Source: Methanolobus vulcani
Lineage (GTDB): Archaea > Halobacteriota > Methanosarcinia > Methanosarcinales > Methanosarcinaceae
Length of the DNA stretch: 64,000 bases
NCBI RefSeq assembly: GCF_006546655.1
Contig: NZ_VIAQ01000012.1
Coordinates: 302,160 to 366,159, forward strand
Reading direction: 5' to 3'
Below the pieces are notes generated by a model that had not been told where the DNA came from, ran no database searches, and saw only the letters and a list, made by a program, of their open reading frames with translations. Shown here piece after piece: positions 56,200 to 64,000 of the stretch (positions are counted from its first letter, which is position 1; every line of letters starts with the position of its first letter). The translations under genes were made by a program, and so were the position numbers.

Positions 56200-57489
56200 T
56201 CATTTAAGTGTTTTTCTTTGTAGCAAGCATATCAGCGAAATAGAAATTACAGTTAATGTGAATTCGAATCCCGGAATTGAATTTTCAACATCATTTGTTT
56301 CACTATTTGAAGATGAATCATCATTATTGGGTACACTATTAGCATTATCAGTAGTATCAGATTCATCATTAGAATCAGAAGACATATCGACAACAACTAC
56401 ATCTTCTGAATCAGAGGATGTGTCATTGACAGACACCTCTTCAACCTGATTTGTAGCTGTTGAGGAAGAATCCTCTATTGTAACTACCTTTACAGGATAG
56501 AAAACATAGCCTTTTGTACTACCATCTGTACCTGTACTGCCTTTTCCCTCATCAGATGCCTTAAAATACAAATTACCTGTAATTGGAGTTGCTGTTCCTG
56601 CACTAACACTGATAGATATGGAGTCGCTGTTTGACAATGTTAATCCACTTGCAACTGCCTCATCAACTTCAAAGTTACCAAACTCATCGCCTGATGATAC
56701 TTCTATGTAACTATCCTTATCTGCAAGCCATGTATACTTAAGAACTGCGAAGTTGTCTACCTGTCCTGCAAATATTGAATCCACATAAGTAAGGAAGTAT
56801 ATGTGATCATCACCGTCAGAACACTCATCTTCAACGAAGTATATTTTATCATCGTTGCTTCCATCCGTGGAAACTACACCAGTATCAAGTTCCTCGCCAT
56901 TCTTATACAATGTTATGTAACACTTTGAACCATCAATATCAACAGCATTCATTACCAGTGAATAACCATTTTTCATAGACCACTCTTCACCGCTTTTCAT
57001 AGTTTTCTTATCACTATCACTTTGCTGCATCAGAATCTTTGCAAGTTTTGTGGCATCATTATCAACTACACAATAGTTAGTACCGAATAATGAAAGAGTG
57101 TAAAAAAAGTTAACCTTAGTTATGTTAGATTCTTCAGAAAATACTTTGTATTTGGATTTTACCTGCTTTGTGGTGTAAATCAGTTCCCCTTCATCAATTA
57201 CATGAGCAGTTGGGTTTGCTGAACCAAGAGAAGGACTTCCTCCATCATCATCATTTTCAAAGTAAAGGTGTTCCCCGGCACCTGCAGAAAGTTGAGTGTA
57301 TTTGTTAGCAGCAAAATATAGTCCAGGGAAATTAGAGTAGTCCCATGATATATTATCTGCATCAGTAATTCCCGTATCAATTGGTGCTCCCCTTATATCC
57401 ACCGTAGTGGCAGAACAAGGAGCAACAACTGCCGCAATGAGCAGAAATACCATACCAACGAGGATGTTTTTTTGAGATTTGTATACCAT
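56200..57489 (-). CDS. S-layer family surface protein with one S-layer duplication domain
   Basis: A 429-residue secreted protein, start at ATG 57489 after GGAGGCTAAAA. Signal peptide to about residue 28 (ILVGMVFLLIAAVVAPCSA). The S-layer domain (VDIRGAPIDTG, SWDYSNFPGLYFAANKY, WSMKNGYSLVMNAVDIDGSK, YFVEDECSDGDDHIYFLTYVDSIF) is of the Methanosarcinaceae type, which in the main S-layer protein is present twice but here once. A Ser/Asp/Thr/Asn-rich spacer of about 70 residues and a C-terminal membrane anchor (GFEFTLTVISISLICLL) follow. A minor surface protein rather than the main lattice protein is likely. Confidence 0.88.
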   Translation of the reverse strand: MVYKSQKNILVGMVFLLIAAVVAPCSATTVDIRGAPIDTGITDADNISWDYSNFPGLYFAANKYTQLSAGAGEHLYFENDDDGGSPSLGSANPTAHVIDEGELIYTTKQVKSKYKVFSEESNITKVNFFYTLSLFGTNYCVVDNDATKLAKILMQQSDSDKKTMKSGEEWSMKNGYSLVMNAVDIDGSKCYITLYKNGEELDTGVVSTDGSNDDKIYFVEDECSDGDDHIYFLTYVDSIFAGQVDNFAVLKYTWLADKDSYIEVSSGDEFGNFEVDEAVASGLTLSNSDSISISVSAGTATPITGNLYFKASDEGKGSTGTDGSTKGYVFYPVKVVTIEDSSSTATNQVEEVSVNDTSSDSEDVVVVDMSSDSNDESDTTDNANSVPNNDDSSSNSETNDVENSIPGFEFTLTVISISLICLLQRKTLK

Positions 57490-57564
57490 TTTTAGCCTCC
57501 GAGTATTCGTCCATTCCCATAAACTATCACGATTTCTAGCGTTATGTTCTAACAAACATAATGA

Positions 57565-57572
57565 TATTTATA
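57565..57572 (-). promoter_or_regulatory. Probable TATA box of the S-layer family gene
   Basis: TATAAATA on the minus strand, 76 bases before the ATG; start near 57540 leaves a leader of about 50 bases. The remaining 57573-57841 is AT-rich spacer to the divergent GTPase gene and shows no gene. Confidence 0.55.
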
Positions 57573-57841
57573 GATTCCCATTTTAAACAAATGTTTGGAA
57601 AACAATGACAAACAAAATATAATTAGAAAACAGGAAGCAAAGCGTTATAAATAAAGGATTTTAAAGACTGAAAAGTAATTTTCATAGTAACTCAGCGGAA
57701 TTTCTAACGGGAACAATAACCTGAAGAATACTGCAACATGCCCTATCAAAGATAATATATCCTTTCAGTGAATATGAACACACATTAGATTGTGATTAAT
57801 CATACGAATTACAAATAACTTTTCTGATACCGGGAAATACC

Positions 57842-58624
57842 ATGGCAAGCCAGAAATTATTGGTAAAGGATGTCATAAAGAAAGCTGATGTCCTTCTAGA
57901 AGTTGTAGATGCACGTTTTCCAGATGAAACAAGGAACAGTGAAATCGAAAAAGATATAGCACGTGCAAAGAAGCCTTTTATCATTGTACTTAACAAGTGT
58001 GACCTTGTACCAAAGGAAAAACTTGAAAAAGCAAAATCCAGAATGGCAAAAATAGCTCCATCAGTCTTTGTTTCCTCGAAAGAGAGATTTGGGACAACGA
58101 TGCTCAGGCATAAGATACTGGAAGTAGCAGATATACAGGGAAGAGACATACAGGTCGGTTGTATCGGTTATCCAAATACTGGAAAATCTTCTGTGATTAA
58201 TGGTGTTGCTGGAAGAGGTAAAGCCTCAACTTCTGCAATATCAGGTCATACAAAAGGTGTGCAGATTGTAAATGCAGGCTCACGTATTGTTTTCCTTGAT
58301 ACACCTGGCGTATTTCCTCTTGATGAACATGATGAATATATACAGGGACTTCTTGGAATCAAAGATTCAACTCACGTAAAAGACCCGATTGGAGTGGCAC
58401 TGAAAATCATCGAAAAGCTTGTTGAAGAGGACAGAGAATTACTGGAATCATTCTACAAGATCACATTCACTGACGAAAATTCATATGACCTGCTTGAGAT
58501 GATAGGACTTCAATGTAATTTCCTGAAGAAGAAAGGTGAAATAGATGAAATCAGAGCTGCTATCAGAATTATAAATGACTGGCAGAAAGGACTTCTTCAC
58601 CGGGAAAGAACTGACTTAGAGTGA
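57842..58624 (+). CDS. Circularly permuted YlqF/YawG-type GTPase
   Basis: A 260-residue GTPase in which the motifs occur in permuted order: NKCDLVPKEKL (G4) near residue 50, GCIGYPNTGKSSVINGV (G1) near 108, HTKGVQ (G2) and DTPGVFP (G3) near 153. This order marks ribosome-assembly GTPases. A short C-terminal helical tail follows. It probably acts in large-subunit maturation. Confidence 0.88.
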   Translation: MASQKLLVKDVIKKADVLLEVVDARFPDETRNSEIEKDIARAKKPFIIVLNKCDLVPKEKLEKAKSRMAKIAPSVFVSSKERFGTTMLRHKILEVADIQGRDIQVGCIGYPNTGKSSVINGVAGRGKASTSAISGHTKGVQIVNAGSRIVFLDTPGVFPLDEHDEYIQGLLGIKDSTHVKDPIGVALKIIEKLVEEDRELLESFYKITFTDENSYDLLEMIGLQCNFLKKKGEIDEIRAAIRIINDWQKGLLHRERTDLE

Positions 58625-58674
58625 AAATTGTAAAGTTAATATACCAATACCAATTACTGTGAGATGGTGCTAAA

Positions 58675-59556
58675 ATGGTAGAATGGAAAAAAGACCTTGG
58701 CCTTGAAGGAAGAATGTTATTGACGATGTTCCTTCTGGCTGCAGTATATTTAGCGTTCCTTGTATTCATTTCCCAGTATGCATCTGCAAGCTTTATGCTG
58801 CTGTTTGTTATGCTGTTTATGGGAGCACAGTATTACTATTCTGATAAACTGGTGCTGTGGACGACTGGTGCACATGTTGTTTCCGAGGCAGAAGAACCGA
58901 AGCTCCATGAAACAATTACAAGACTCTGCGTCATAGCAGGTCTTCCGAAACCAACTGTTGCTGTTGTAAATACTTCAGTACCAAATGCTTTTGCAACCGG
59001 CAGAAGTCCTAAAAAAGCTGTAGTTGCAGTTACAACCGGACTTATGCATAAGCTTGACCAGGGCGAACTGGAAGCTGTACTTGCACATGAACTAAGTCAT
59101 GTTAAGAACAGGGATATGGCGGTTTTGACAATAGCCAGTTTTATCTCAACGCTTGCATTCTATATTGTAAGGTACAGTTTTTATTTTGGAGGCTTTGGAG
59201 GAGATCGCAGAAATTCAAACGGTGGACTTATCGCCATATGGATAGTGTCTATTATCGTATGGGTCATCAGTTTCCTGCTTATCCGCGCACTTTCAAGATA
59301 TAGGGAATTTGCAGCTGACAGAGGCTCTGCACTCATAACAGGTCAGCCTACACAACTCATATCGGCACTTCGAAAGATCAGTGGAACAATGGCAAATGTA
59401 CCTACAGAAGACCTGCGTAAAGTCGAAGGTATGAATGCATTTTTCATAATACCTGCAGCTGTATCAGGATCTGTCATGAACCTGCTATCAACACATCCAT
59501 CTATGGAAAAAAGAATAGCTGCCCTTGAAAAGATACAGAGGGAGATAGAGTACTGA
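58675..59556 (+). CDS. htpX: Zinc metalloprotease HtpX
   Basis: A 293-residue membrane protease. Two N-terminal helices, then the active site AVLAHELSHVKNRDMAVL (HExxH) near residue 142, two further helices, and EFAADRGSALITGQP with the third zinc ligand. It degrades damaged membrane proteins on the cytoplasmic side. It overlaps pspAB by 1 base (TGATG), so the two are co-translated. GATGGTG precedes the ATG. Confidence 0.93.
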   Translation: MVEWKKDLGLEGRMLLTMFLLAAVYLAFLVFISQYASASFMLLFVMLFMGAQYYYSDKLVLWTTGAHVVSEAEEPKLHETITRLCVIAGLPKPTVAVVNTSVPNAFATGRSPKKAVVAVTTGLMHKLDQGELEAVLAHELSHVKNRDMAVLTIASFISTLAFYIVRYSFYFGGFGGDRRNSNGGLIAIWIVSIIVWVISFLLIRALSRYREFAADRGSALITGQPTQLISALRKISGTMANVPTEDLRKVEGMNAFFIIPAAVSGSVMNLLSTHPSMEKRIAALEKIQREIEY

Positions 59557-60128
59557 TGGGTTTTCGAGATCTTCTGGGTTCAGTACTTGGAAGCAGCAGC
59601 GTACCTAAAGCAAAAACTGAAAAGCTTTTTGCTATATCAACAGCAGTAATCACACTGGAACTTAACCTGAACCTTAAGCCATCTGCTGTTGCAGGTATTT
59701 GCTTTAAGTCCATGGACATGTCAAAGTACGAAAACACCAAAAATGAGATCGAAGATTTGCTGCAATTCAGCACTAAAGAAACAGGTACTGATTTCAGCAT
59801 TGAGAAAGATGAATATAATTTCATGTGGGTGGTTCTCAGGGATGAAGACTTTGAAGACCTTGTAACCAACATTCACATGATCTCCCAGACACTTGTTGAA
59901 CAGGGATTTGGTGAACAAATCCTTTGTGCAGTATATCGTTTTGAAAGTAACGGACCTGTATACTGGATTTATAATTTCAAGCAGGGAAATTACTATCCTT
60001 TTGTCCCAAGAGGAAAGAACAACAGGGACAATAATATGGAGTTCAGGCTCAAATCGTTGATGGAAAATGAACTTCCAATAGAAAAAGAAGTAGGGAAATG
60101 GTATCCCCTATGGAGTATGCCTATTTAA
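59556..60128 (+). CDS. pspAB: PspA-associated protein PspAB
   Basis: A 190-residue protein of the PspAB family: MGFRDLLGSVLGSSSVPKAKTEKLFAIS and FMWVVLRDEDFEDLVTNIHMISQTL. The family is known from its linkage to pspA in archaea and actinobacteria. Here htpX is upstream and pspAA-pspA lie convergently just 14 bases downstream, forming one envelope-stress group. Confidence 0.88.
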   Translation: MGFRDLLGSVLGSSSVPKAKTEKLFAISTAVITLELNLNLKPSAVAGICFKSMDMSKYENTKNEIEDLLQFSTKETGTDFSIEKDEYNFMWVVLRDEDFEDLVTNIHMISQTLVEQGFGEQILCAVYRFESNGPVYWIYNFKQGNYYPFVPRGKNNRDNNMEFRLKSLMENELPIEKEVGKWYPLWSMPI

Positions 60129-60141
60129 GGACTAAAATAGG

Positions 60142-60420
60142 TTAGTCCTCAAATATACCTTCACCTTTGAAAACGTCCTTAGCTTCCTCAAATGTCAGGT
60201 CCTCTGGTGGGACAATAACATCAGATTCAACTATTTCTGCATCATCGATCTGGCTTCCGCAAGATTTTATACCCTCGATGAGTTTAATAAGCTCAGATTT
60301 GTATCCTTCCTTATTTCCTTCTGAAACAAGATCTACAATCTTATTATCAATGACATTCAGTTCATCATAGAAGCTTTCAGGAACTTCATACTGGCCTTCG
60401 CCAACTATTCTTATGATCAT
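60142..60420 (-). CDS. pspAA: PspA-associated protein PspAA
   Basis: A 92-residue acidic protein: MIIRIVGEGQYEV, LNVIDNKIVDLV, then VIVPPEDLTFEEAKDVFKGEGIFED. Translationally coupled to pspA (4-base overlap at 60417-60420). The family accompanies PspA and probably tunes it. Confidence 0.88.
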   Translation of the reverse strand: MIIRIVGEGQYEVPESFYDELNVIDNKIVDLVSEGNKEGYKSELIKLIEGIKSCGSQIDDAEIVESDVIVPPEDLTFEEAKDVFKGEGIFED

Positions 60421-61115
60421 TTTCCTGCCTCCTTCTTGAGTTGTTCGAGTTCAAGGTCAACGGTTGTTGCGGAGTTTATTTTTGCAAGTTCTCTGTCAAT
60501 ATCATCGCCACTGCTTGTCAGATCATCAAGTGTGCCTGTATCGATAAGTTCATCGAGAGCAGATGCACGGGCTTTCATATTTTCAGTCTTATTCTCAGCT
60601 CTTTCTATTGCAAGACCTACATCAGCCATCTCTTCACTGATGCCTGATACAGACTCATTGATCTTTACCTGTGCCTCAGCTGCAGAATACTGGGCTTTTA
60701 TGGTTTCTTTCTTGGTCCTGAAAACCTCGACCTTGGTTGAAAGACGCTTTTCAGAAGCAACAAGTTTTTCCTGCTCTTTTTCAAGATCGGCTATCTGCTG
60801 ATCAAGACCCTGAATCTGCGTATTCAGAGAACTCTTTCTTTCAAGTGCCAGACGTGCAAGGTCTTCCCTGCCTACTATGATAGCTTCTCTTGCCTGACTA
60901 TCAAGCTTTTCAATATTCTGCTGGAGCTTTGACCTCTGCAACTGAAGTCTCTTTTTGGATGTAGTAACTTCAGCAACGCCTCGCTTTACATTCTGGAGCA
61001 TTTCAAGCTGTTTTTCATAGGAGTAATCCAGTGTTTCACGTGGGTCTTCCATGCGATCCATAAGTTTATTCATTTTTGATTTAACTACTGTTTCCATTCT
61101 GCCGAATAGTCCCAT
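60417..61115 (-). CDS. pspA: PspA/IM30 family membrane-stress protein
   Basis: A 232-residue, almost entirely helical ESCRT-III-like protein. The N-terminal amphipathic segment GLFGRMETVVKSKMNKLMD binds membranes; long coiled coils (about residues 30-190) follow. It stabilises the cell membrane under stress. GGAGG precedes the ATG. Confidence 0.93.
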   Translation of the reverse strand: MGLFGRMETVVKSKMNKLMDRMEDPRETLDYSYEKQLEMLQNVKRGVAEVTTSKKRLQLQRSKLQQNIEKLDSQAREAIIVGREDLARLALERKSSLNTQIQGLDQQIADLEKEQEKLVASEKRLSTKVEVFRTKKETIKAQYSAAEAQVKINESVSGISEEMADVGLAIERAENKTENMKARASALDELIDTGTLDDLTSSGDDIDRELAKINSATTVDLELEQLKKEAGK

Positions 61116-61228
61116 ATTATTCCTCCTGATGACTCACAAATAAACATATAAAGTGCACACTTGCATAAATGTCTATCTTTCGTAAAAATACCATAAACCC
61201 AATTAAAGATGAAAAATAACTTAACTAT

Positions 61229-62677
61229 ATGTCAGGCAGGTACAACTTACCAGACCCCCTTACACTTATTCATCCCCGTTCACTGAAAAATCTGAACTAC
61301 CATCTTCAGGAGCTTATGAAAGGGAGGCTCTGGTTAAAGATCCTAATAGGAATGATGCTGGGTATTGTTACCGGGCTGGTACTTGGACCTTCTACCGGAA
61401 TATTAACTAAGGAAACGTCCTACACAATTGGCGAATGGCTGGCACTTCCGGGATATCTATTCCTTGCGCTGCTTCAGATGATCGTTGTCCCACTTGTTTT
61501 TGCGTCTATTATTCGTGGAATTGCAGCCGGAGAGGATATGGAGCAATTAAAGAAAATAGGTTTAAGAACCGTAGGTTATTTCCTTGTAACCACAGCTCTT
61601 GCAATTCTTATAGGGCTGACACTTGCACTGACAATAAACCCTGGAACTTACATCAGCACTGAACTTGTCCAGGGAACGATGGCATCAAATACAACACAAA
61701 CTGACAGTAGTGGACTGGGGTCCTTTGATGTGGCTGAACTTCCGGGAATGATAACTACAATTGTTCCGACAAATCCTCTGGGATCACTCGCAACAGGACA
61801 AATGTTACAGGTAGTTATATTTTCCATAATTATTGGAGTGGCTCTTGTTTCCATGCAGCCGGTGCAATCAAAACCACTTCTTGAGCTGCTGGGTTCCCTT
61901 CAGGAAGTCAGTATGACAGTTGTTCGCTGGAGCATGCTTTTAGCACCTGTTGCTGTGTTTGGACTAATCAGTAAATTCACTTTAAACCTTGGAATAGATG
62001 CGCTGATGGGAATGCTGGTATACGTTGGTACGGTGCTACTTGGTCTCTTAATTATGTTGATCGTGTACATGCTTATCATTCTGTTAGTGACCGGAAAAAA
62101 TCCATTGACTTTTTTAAGGTCTGTTCGTGATGTATTATTGCTGGCTTTTTCCACATCGAGTTCTGCCGCAGTTATGCCACTTTCAATAAAGACAGCTGAG
62201 GAGAATATTGGAGTCAGACCTTCTATTTCACAGTTTGTTATTCCTCTGGGTGCTACTATCAATATGAATGGTACAGCTCTTTACCAGAGTATAGCGGCTG
62301 TGTTCCTTGCACAGGCATTTGGAATTGACCTTGGATTTGGAGAATTACTTTTGATAATGATTACTGTAGTAGGGGCTTCAATCGGTACACCTTCAACACC
62401 GGGTGTAGGTATTGTAATTCTTGCAATGATACTGAACAGTGTTGGCATACCTACTTCAGGAATCGCACTTATAATCGGAGTTGACAGGATACTTGATATG
62501 AGCCGTACTGCAGTTAATGTGACCGGTGATCTTGTAACATGTGTAATCATGGATAAGTGGGTTGCAGGTAAGAAAACAGCAAATGAGGAATTCATAGAGG
62601 TAGCTAACCATGAAGCACAGAGAAGAGTTATTGACGAGGATGTAATTGTAACTGCTCCGGATGAAGCAGTGCAATAA
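61229..62677 (+). CDS. Dicarboxylate/amino acid:cation symporter (DAACS family)
   Basis: A 482-residue membrane protein of the GltP/SLC1 type. Blocks LALLQMIVVPLVFASIIRGI, the serine-rich FSTSSSAAVMPLS re-entrant loop, ATINMNGTALYQSIAAVFLAQ and TPGVGIVILAM bind substrate and Na+. The final SRTAVNVTGDLVTCVIMDKW is the normal family tail. It takes up glutamate, aspartate or C4-dicarboxylates with Na+ or protons; exact substrate not predictable. A hydrophilic N-terminal extension of about 30 residues is present. Confidence 0.92.
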   Translation: MSGRYNLPDPLTLIHPRSLKNLNYHLQELMKGRLWLKILIGMMLGIVTGLVLGPSTGILTKETSYTIGEWLALPGYLFLALLQMIVVPLVFASIIRGIAAGEDMEQLKKIGLRTVGYFLVTTALAILIGLTLALTINPGTYISTELVQGTMASNTTQTDSSGLGSFDVAELPGMITTIVPTNPLGSLATGQMLQVVIFSIIIGVALVSMQPVQSKPLLELLGSLQEVSMTVVRWSMLLAPVAVFGLISKFTLNLGIDALMGMLVYVGTVLLGLLIMLIVYMLIILLVTGKNPLTFLRSVRDVLLLAFSTSSSAAVMPLSIKTAEENIGVRPSISQFVIPLGATINMNGTALYQSIAAVFLAQAFGIDLGFGELLLIMITVVGASIGTPSTPGVGIVILAMILNSVGIPTSGIALIIGVDRILDMSRTAVNVTGDLVTCVIMDKWVAGKKTANEEFIEVANHEAQRRVIDEDVIVTAPDEAVQ

Positions 62678-62710
62678 AACTGATACTTAGATAAAAATAC
62701 AAGAAAATGA

Positions 62711-62730
62711 TCCTGATCAAAAGATCAGGA
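62711..62730. terminator. Shared terminator of the symporter and the convergent gene
   Basis: TCCTGATC-AAAA-GATCAGGA, perfect 8-bp stem, overlapping the stop of the minus-strand gene at 62725-62727. On the minus strand it is followed by ATTTTCTTG and more T-rich sequence. Confidence 0.6.
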
Positions 62731-63864
62731 ATCTGATACATTCATAATCTTTGCAAGACTTATACCTTCATCTCCAACTTCTGAAAGCTGATTGTATAAT
62801 TCACTACGGAGAATGTATTTCTCAGATCTGGTCCCATCAGGAAGTTCAATCTTTATAGCAATCTCTTCCTTATTATATCCTTTAGAGAGACATTCGTTAA
62901 TCAGGGCACCATATTTTTCGGCAATTAGTTCAAGACATCTTTGTAGAGTATTATTTTTAATTGCATCTTCACCATCAAGAAGTACAGATGCCAGTTTATG
63001 GGACTGAACTGCAACTGTGAAATATTGAGACAATTTCTTAATTAGCAGGAGAATGTTTTCTTTATCCATAGCCCTGGCAAGATCAACGTCCTGAGTAATG
63101 TCAGTACCATTATGGAAAACCATAAATGTGCTTTTATCTGATATTATTCTGAAAATGTTAACTGAGTCATTATTCTGAAGCAAAACCTCTAAATGCATAT
63201 CATCGTCATATTCAACAGAAACGATGCGATGGTCAGAGATATCTATTTTCTTTACTTTGTCTTCACGGCGCAATATCCCACCTGTGCTCCATACAGGCAG
63301 AGATATTTTCTTAATAAAATCATTCACTTTTAGTGTGTTTGAACTAAATTCCAGATTGAATACATATTCTATATTTCCTGAAGTGGAAGTTTGGATGCCT
63401 GAAATAATGCCGTCTTCGGATGAAAGCACGTACTTGCTGTGATCAGCATAAACACCATTTAAAAAGAAAGGTTCCAGAACAGATAACATCTTAGAGTTTA
63501 ATTGATCAAGTTCATAGTCTATGGACTTGATATCATTTTCAAGTTGCTTTTCAAGTTCTGCTTTTTTCCTGGAAGATATAGCTGATATTGAGGATTGTAC
63601 GTCATTAATAACATCAGACAAATCCATTGACTCCAGATCAACAGCTTGTTCTCCTATTGAAGAAAGAATACCTTTTTCAAACTGACCGATACCTTCAGTT
63701 TTTGCTTCAGTGGAGGAAATGCTTTTCTGTTTCTCGTCATTATGAAGTCTTGCAGACCTCTCAAATGGCACTATTTCTGCTGTTAATTTGAGGAAATCCT
63801 GTACATCTTTAATGAAATCCCGTTGAACAGGAAAATCAGTAGAATCCTGAAATGTGTATTTCAT
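62725..63864 (-). CDS. Protein of unknown function with central coiled coil
   Basis: A 379-residue soluble protein with no signal peptide or membrane segment. Residues about 85-140 are a charged helical region (KKAELEKQLENDIKSIDYELDQ), likely coiled coil; the rest is mixed alpha/beta with acidic and polar residues (VSVEYDDDMHLEVLLQNND). I do not recognise a family or catalytic motif. The gene is monocistronic here, with AT-rich sequence from 63865 to the window edge that would hold its promoter. A role cannot be assigned. Confidence 0.8.
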   Translation of the reverse strand: MKYTFQDSTDFPVQRDFIKDVQDFLKLTAEIVPFERSARLHNDEKQKSISSTEAKTEGIGQFEKGILSSIGEQAVDLESMDLSDVINDVQSSISAISSRKKAELEKQLENDIKSIDYELDQLNSKMLSVLEPFFLNGVYADHSKYVLSSEDGIISGIQTSTSGNIEYVFNLEFSSNTLKVNDFIKKISLPVWSTGGILRREDKVKKIDISDHRIVSVEYDDDMHLEVLLQNNDSVNIFRIISDKSTFMVFHNGTDITQDVDLARAMDKENILLLIKKLSQYFTVAVQSHKLASVLLDGEDAIKNNTLQRCLELIAEKYGALINECLSKGYNKEEIAIKIELPDGTRSEKYILRSELYNQLSEVGDEGISLAKIMNVSDS

Positions 63865-64000
63865 AATTTCAAACCCTATAATAAGATGTTATACTAATAT
63901 GTATATCAGGAATAAAATACTATTGAAATCTAATAATATTAAATCAATAGTGTGGTTTTCAAAGAAACTAATTAAGACTATTTGCAAAAAGAATTGAATT

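Overview
The window is a piece of an archaeal chromosome with the gene content of a methylotrophic or acetate-using methanogen of the family Methanosarcinaceae; the mix suggests a Methanolobus- or Methanococcoides-like organism, but the sequence alone does not fix the genus. Evidence: F420 biosynthesis (cofG, two cofH, cofC), methanofuran biosynthesis (mfnD, mfnF, mfnE), an A-type ATP synthase operon in the Methanosarcina order (ahaHIKECFABD), the alternative siroheme-dependent heme pathway (ahbA, ahbB, ahbD), CcmE with the archaeal CxxxY motif, a Methanosarcinaceae-type S-layer protein, a PEF-CTERM surface protein, and archaeal-style promoters and Shine-Dalgarno sequences (GGTGAT, GAGGTGA). 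DNA is moderately AT-rich and intergenic regions are strongly AT-rich. No CRISPR array, insertion sequence or rRNA was found; there is one tRNA (Ala, CGC).

Layout. 1-3740: F420 (Fo) genes, cofG cut by the left edge. 3859-5249: ferredoxin plus geranylgeranyl reductase for saturating lipid chains. 5312-8099: TrkH/TrkA potassium uptake. 8271-12045: DnaJ, DnaK, GrpE chaperones (order grpE-dnaK-dnaJ in transcription). 13180-15833: methanofuran genes. 15924-16494: zinc-ribbon protein, elongation factor 1-beta, tRNA-Ala. 16495-17821: gene-poor, hairpin-rich stretch with a probable integrase remnant. 17822-19423: repeat-containing surface protein. 19553-21641: RGG/zinc-ribbon protein with a long leader, a tiny amber-interrupted ORF, an ArsR-type regulator with dyad operators, and an MTH865-family protein. 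21790-29808: accessory functions (Kef antiporter, cupin, Kup, SMR pump, FetAB, peroxiredoxin) plus a candidate small RNA at 29190-29260. 30172-38405: ATP synthase. 38623-41251: radical SAM/SPASM protein, long-chain prenyl synthase, ccmE and an overlooked 38-residue ccmD-like gene whose start codon reads ATA. 41454-50380: divergent tetrapyrrole operon (ahbD, ahbA, ahbB, precorrin-2 dehydrogenase, hemA, hemB, hemL, hemC) followed by pyrD-pyrK. 50586-64000: PEF-CTERM protein with an N-terminal frameshift, feoA with a DtxR-type operator, U32 protein, truncated corrinoid protein, deaminase, receiver/PAS/histidine-kinase protein, S-layer protein, permuted GTPase, an envelope-stress group (htpX, pspAB, pspAA, pspA), a dicarboxylate/amino-acid symporter and one unrecognised protein.

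How the genes work together. Two coherent blocks face each other across 41252-41453: the rightward operon makes heme from glutamyl-tRNA via precorrin-2 and siroheme, and the leftward operon carries cytochrome c maturation genes plus a prenyl synthase of the long-chain type, so this locus looks dedicated to building the membrane electron-transport chain (cytochromes and, by inference, methanophenazine) whose ion gradient is used by the ATP synthase encoded next door. Three different potassium or cation transport systems point to active osmotic control. Membrane integrity is covered by the PspA/HtpX group and by the lipid reductase.
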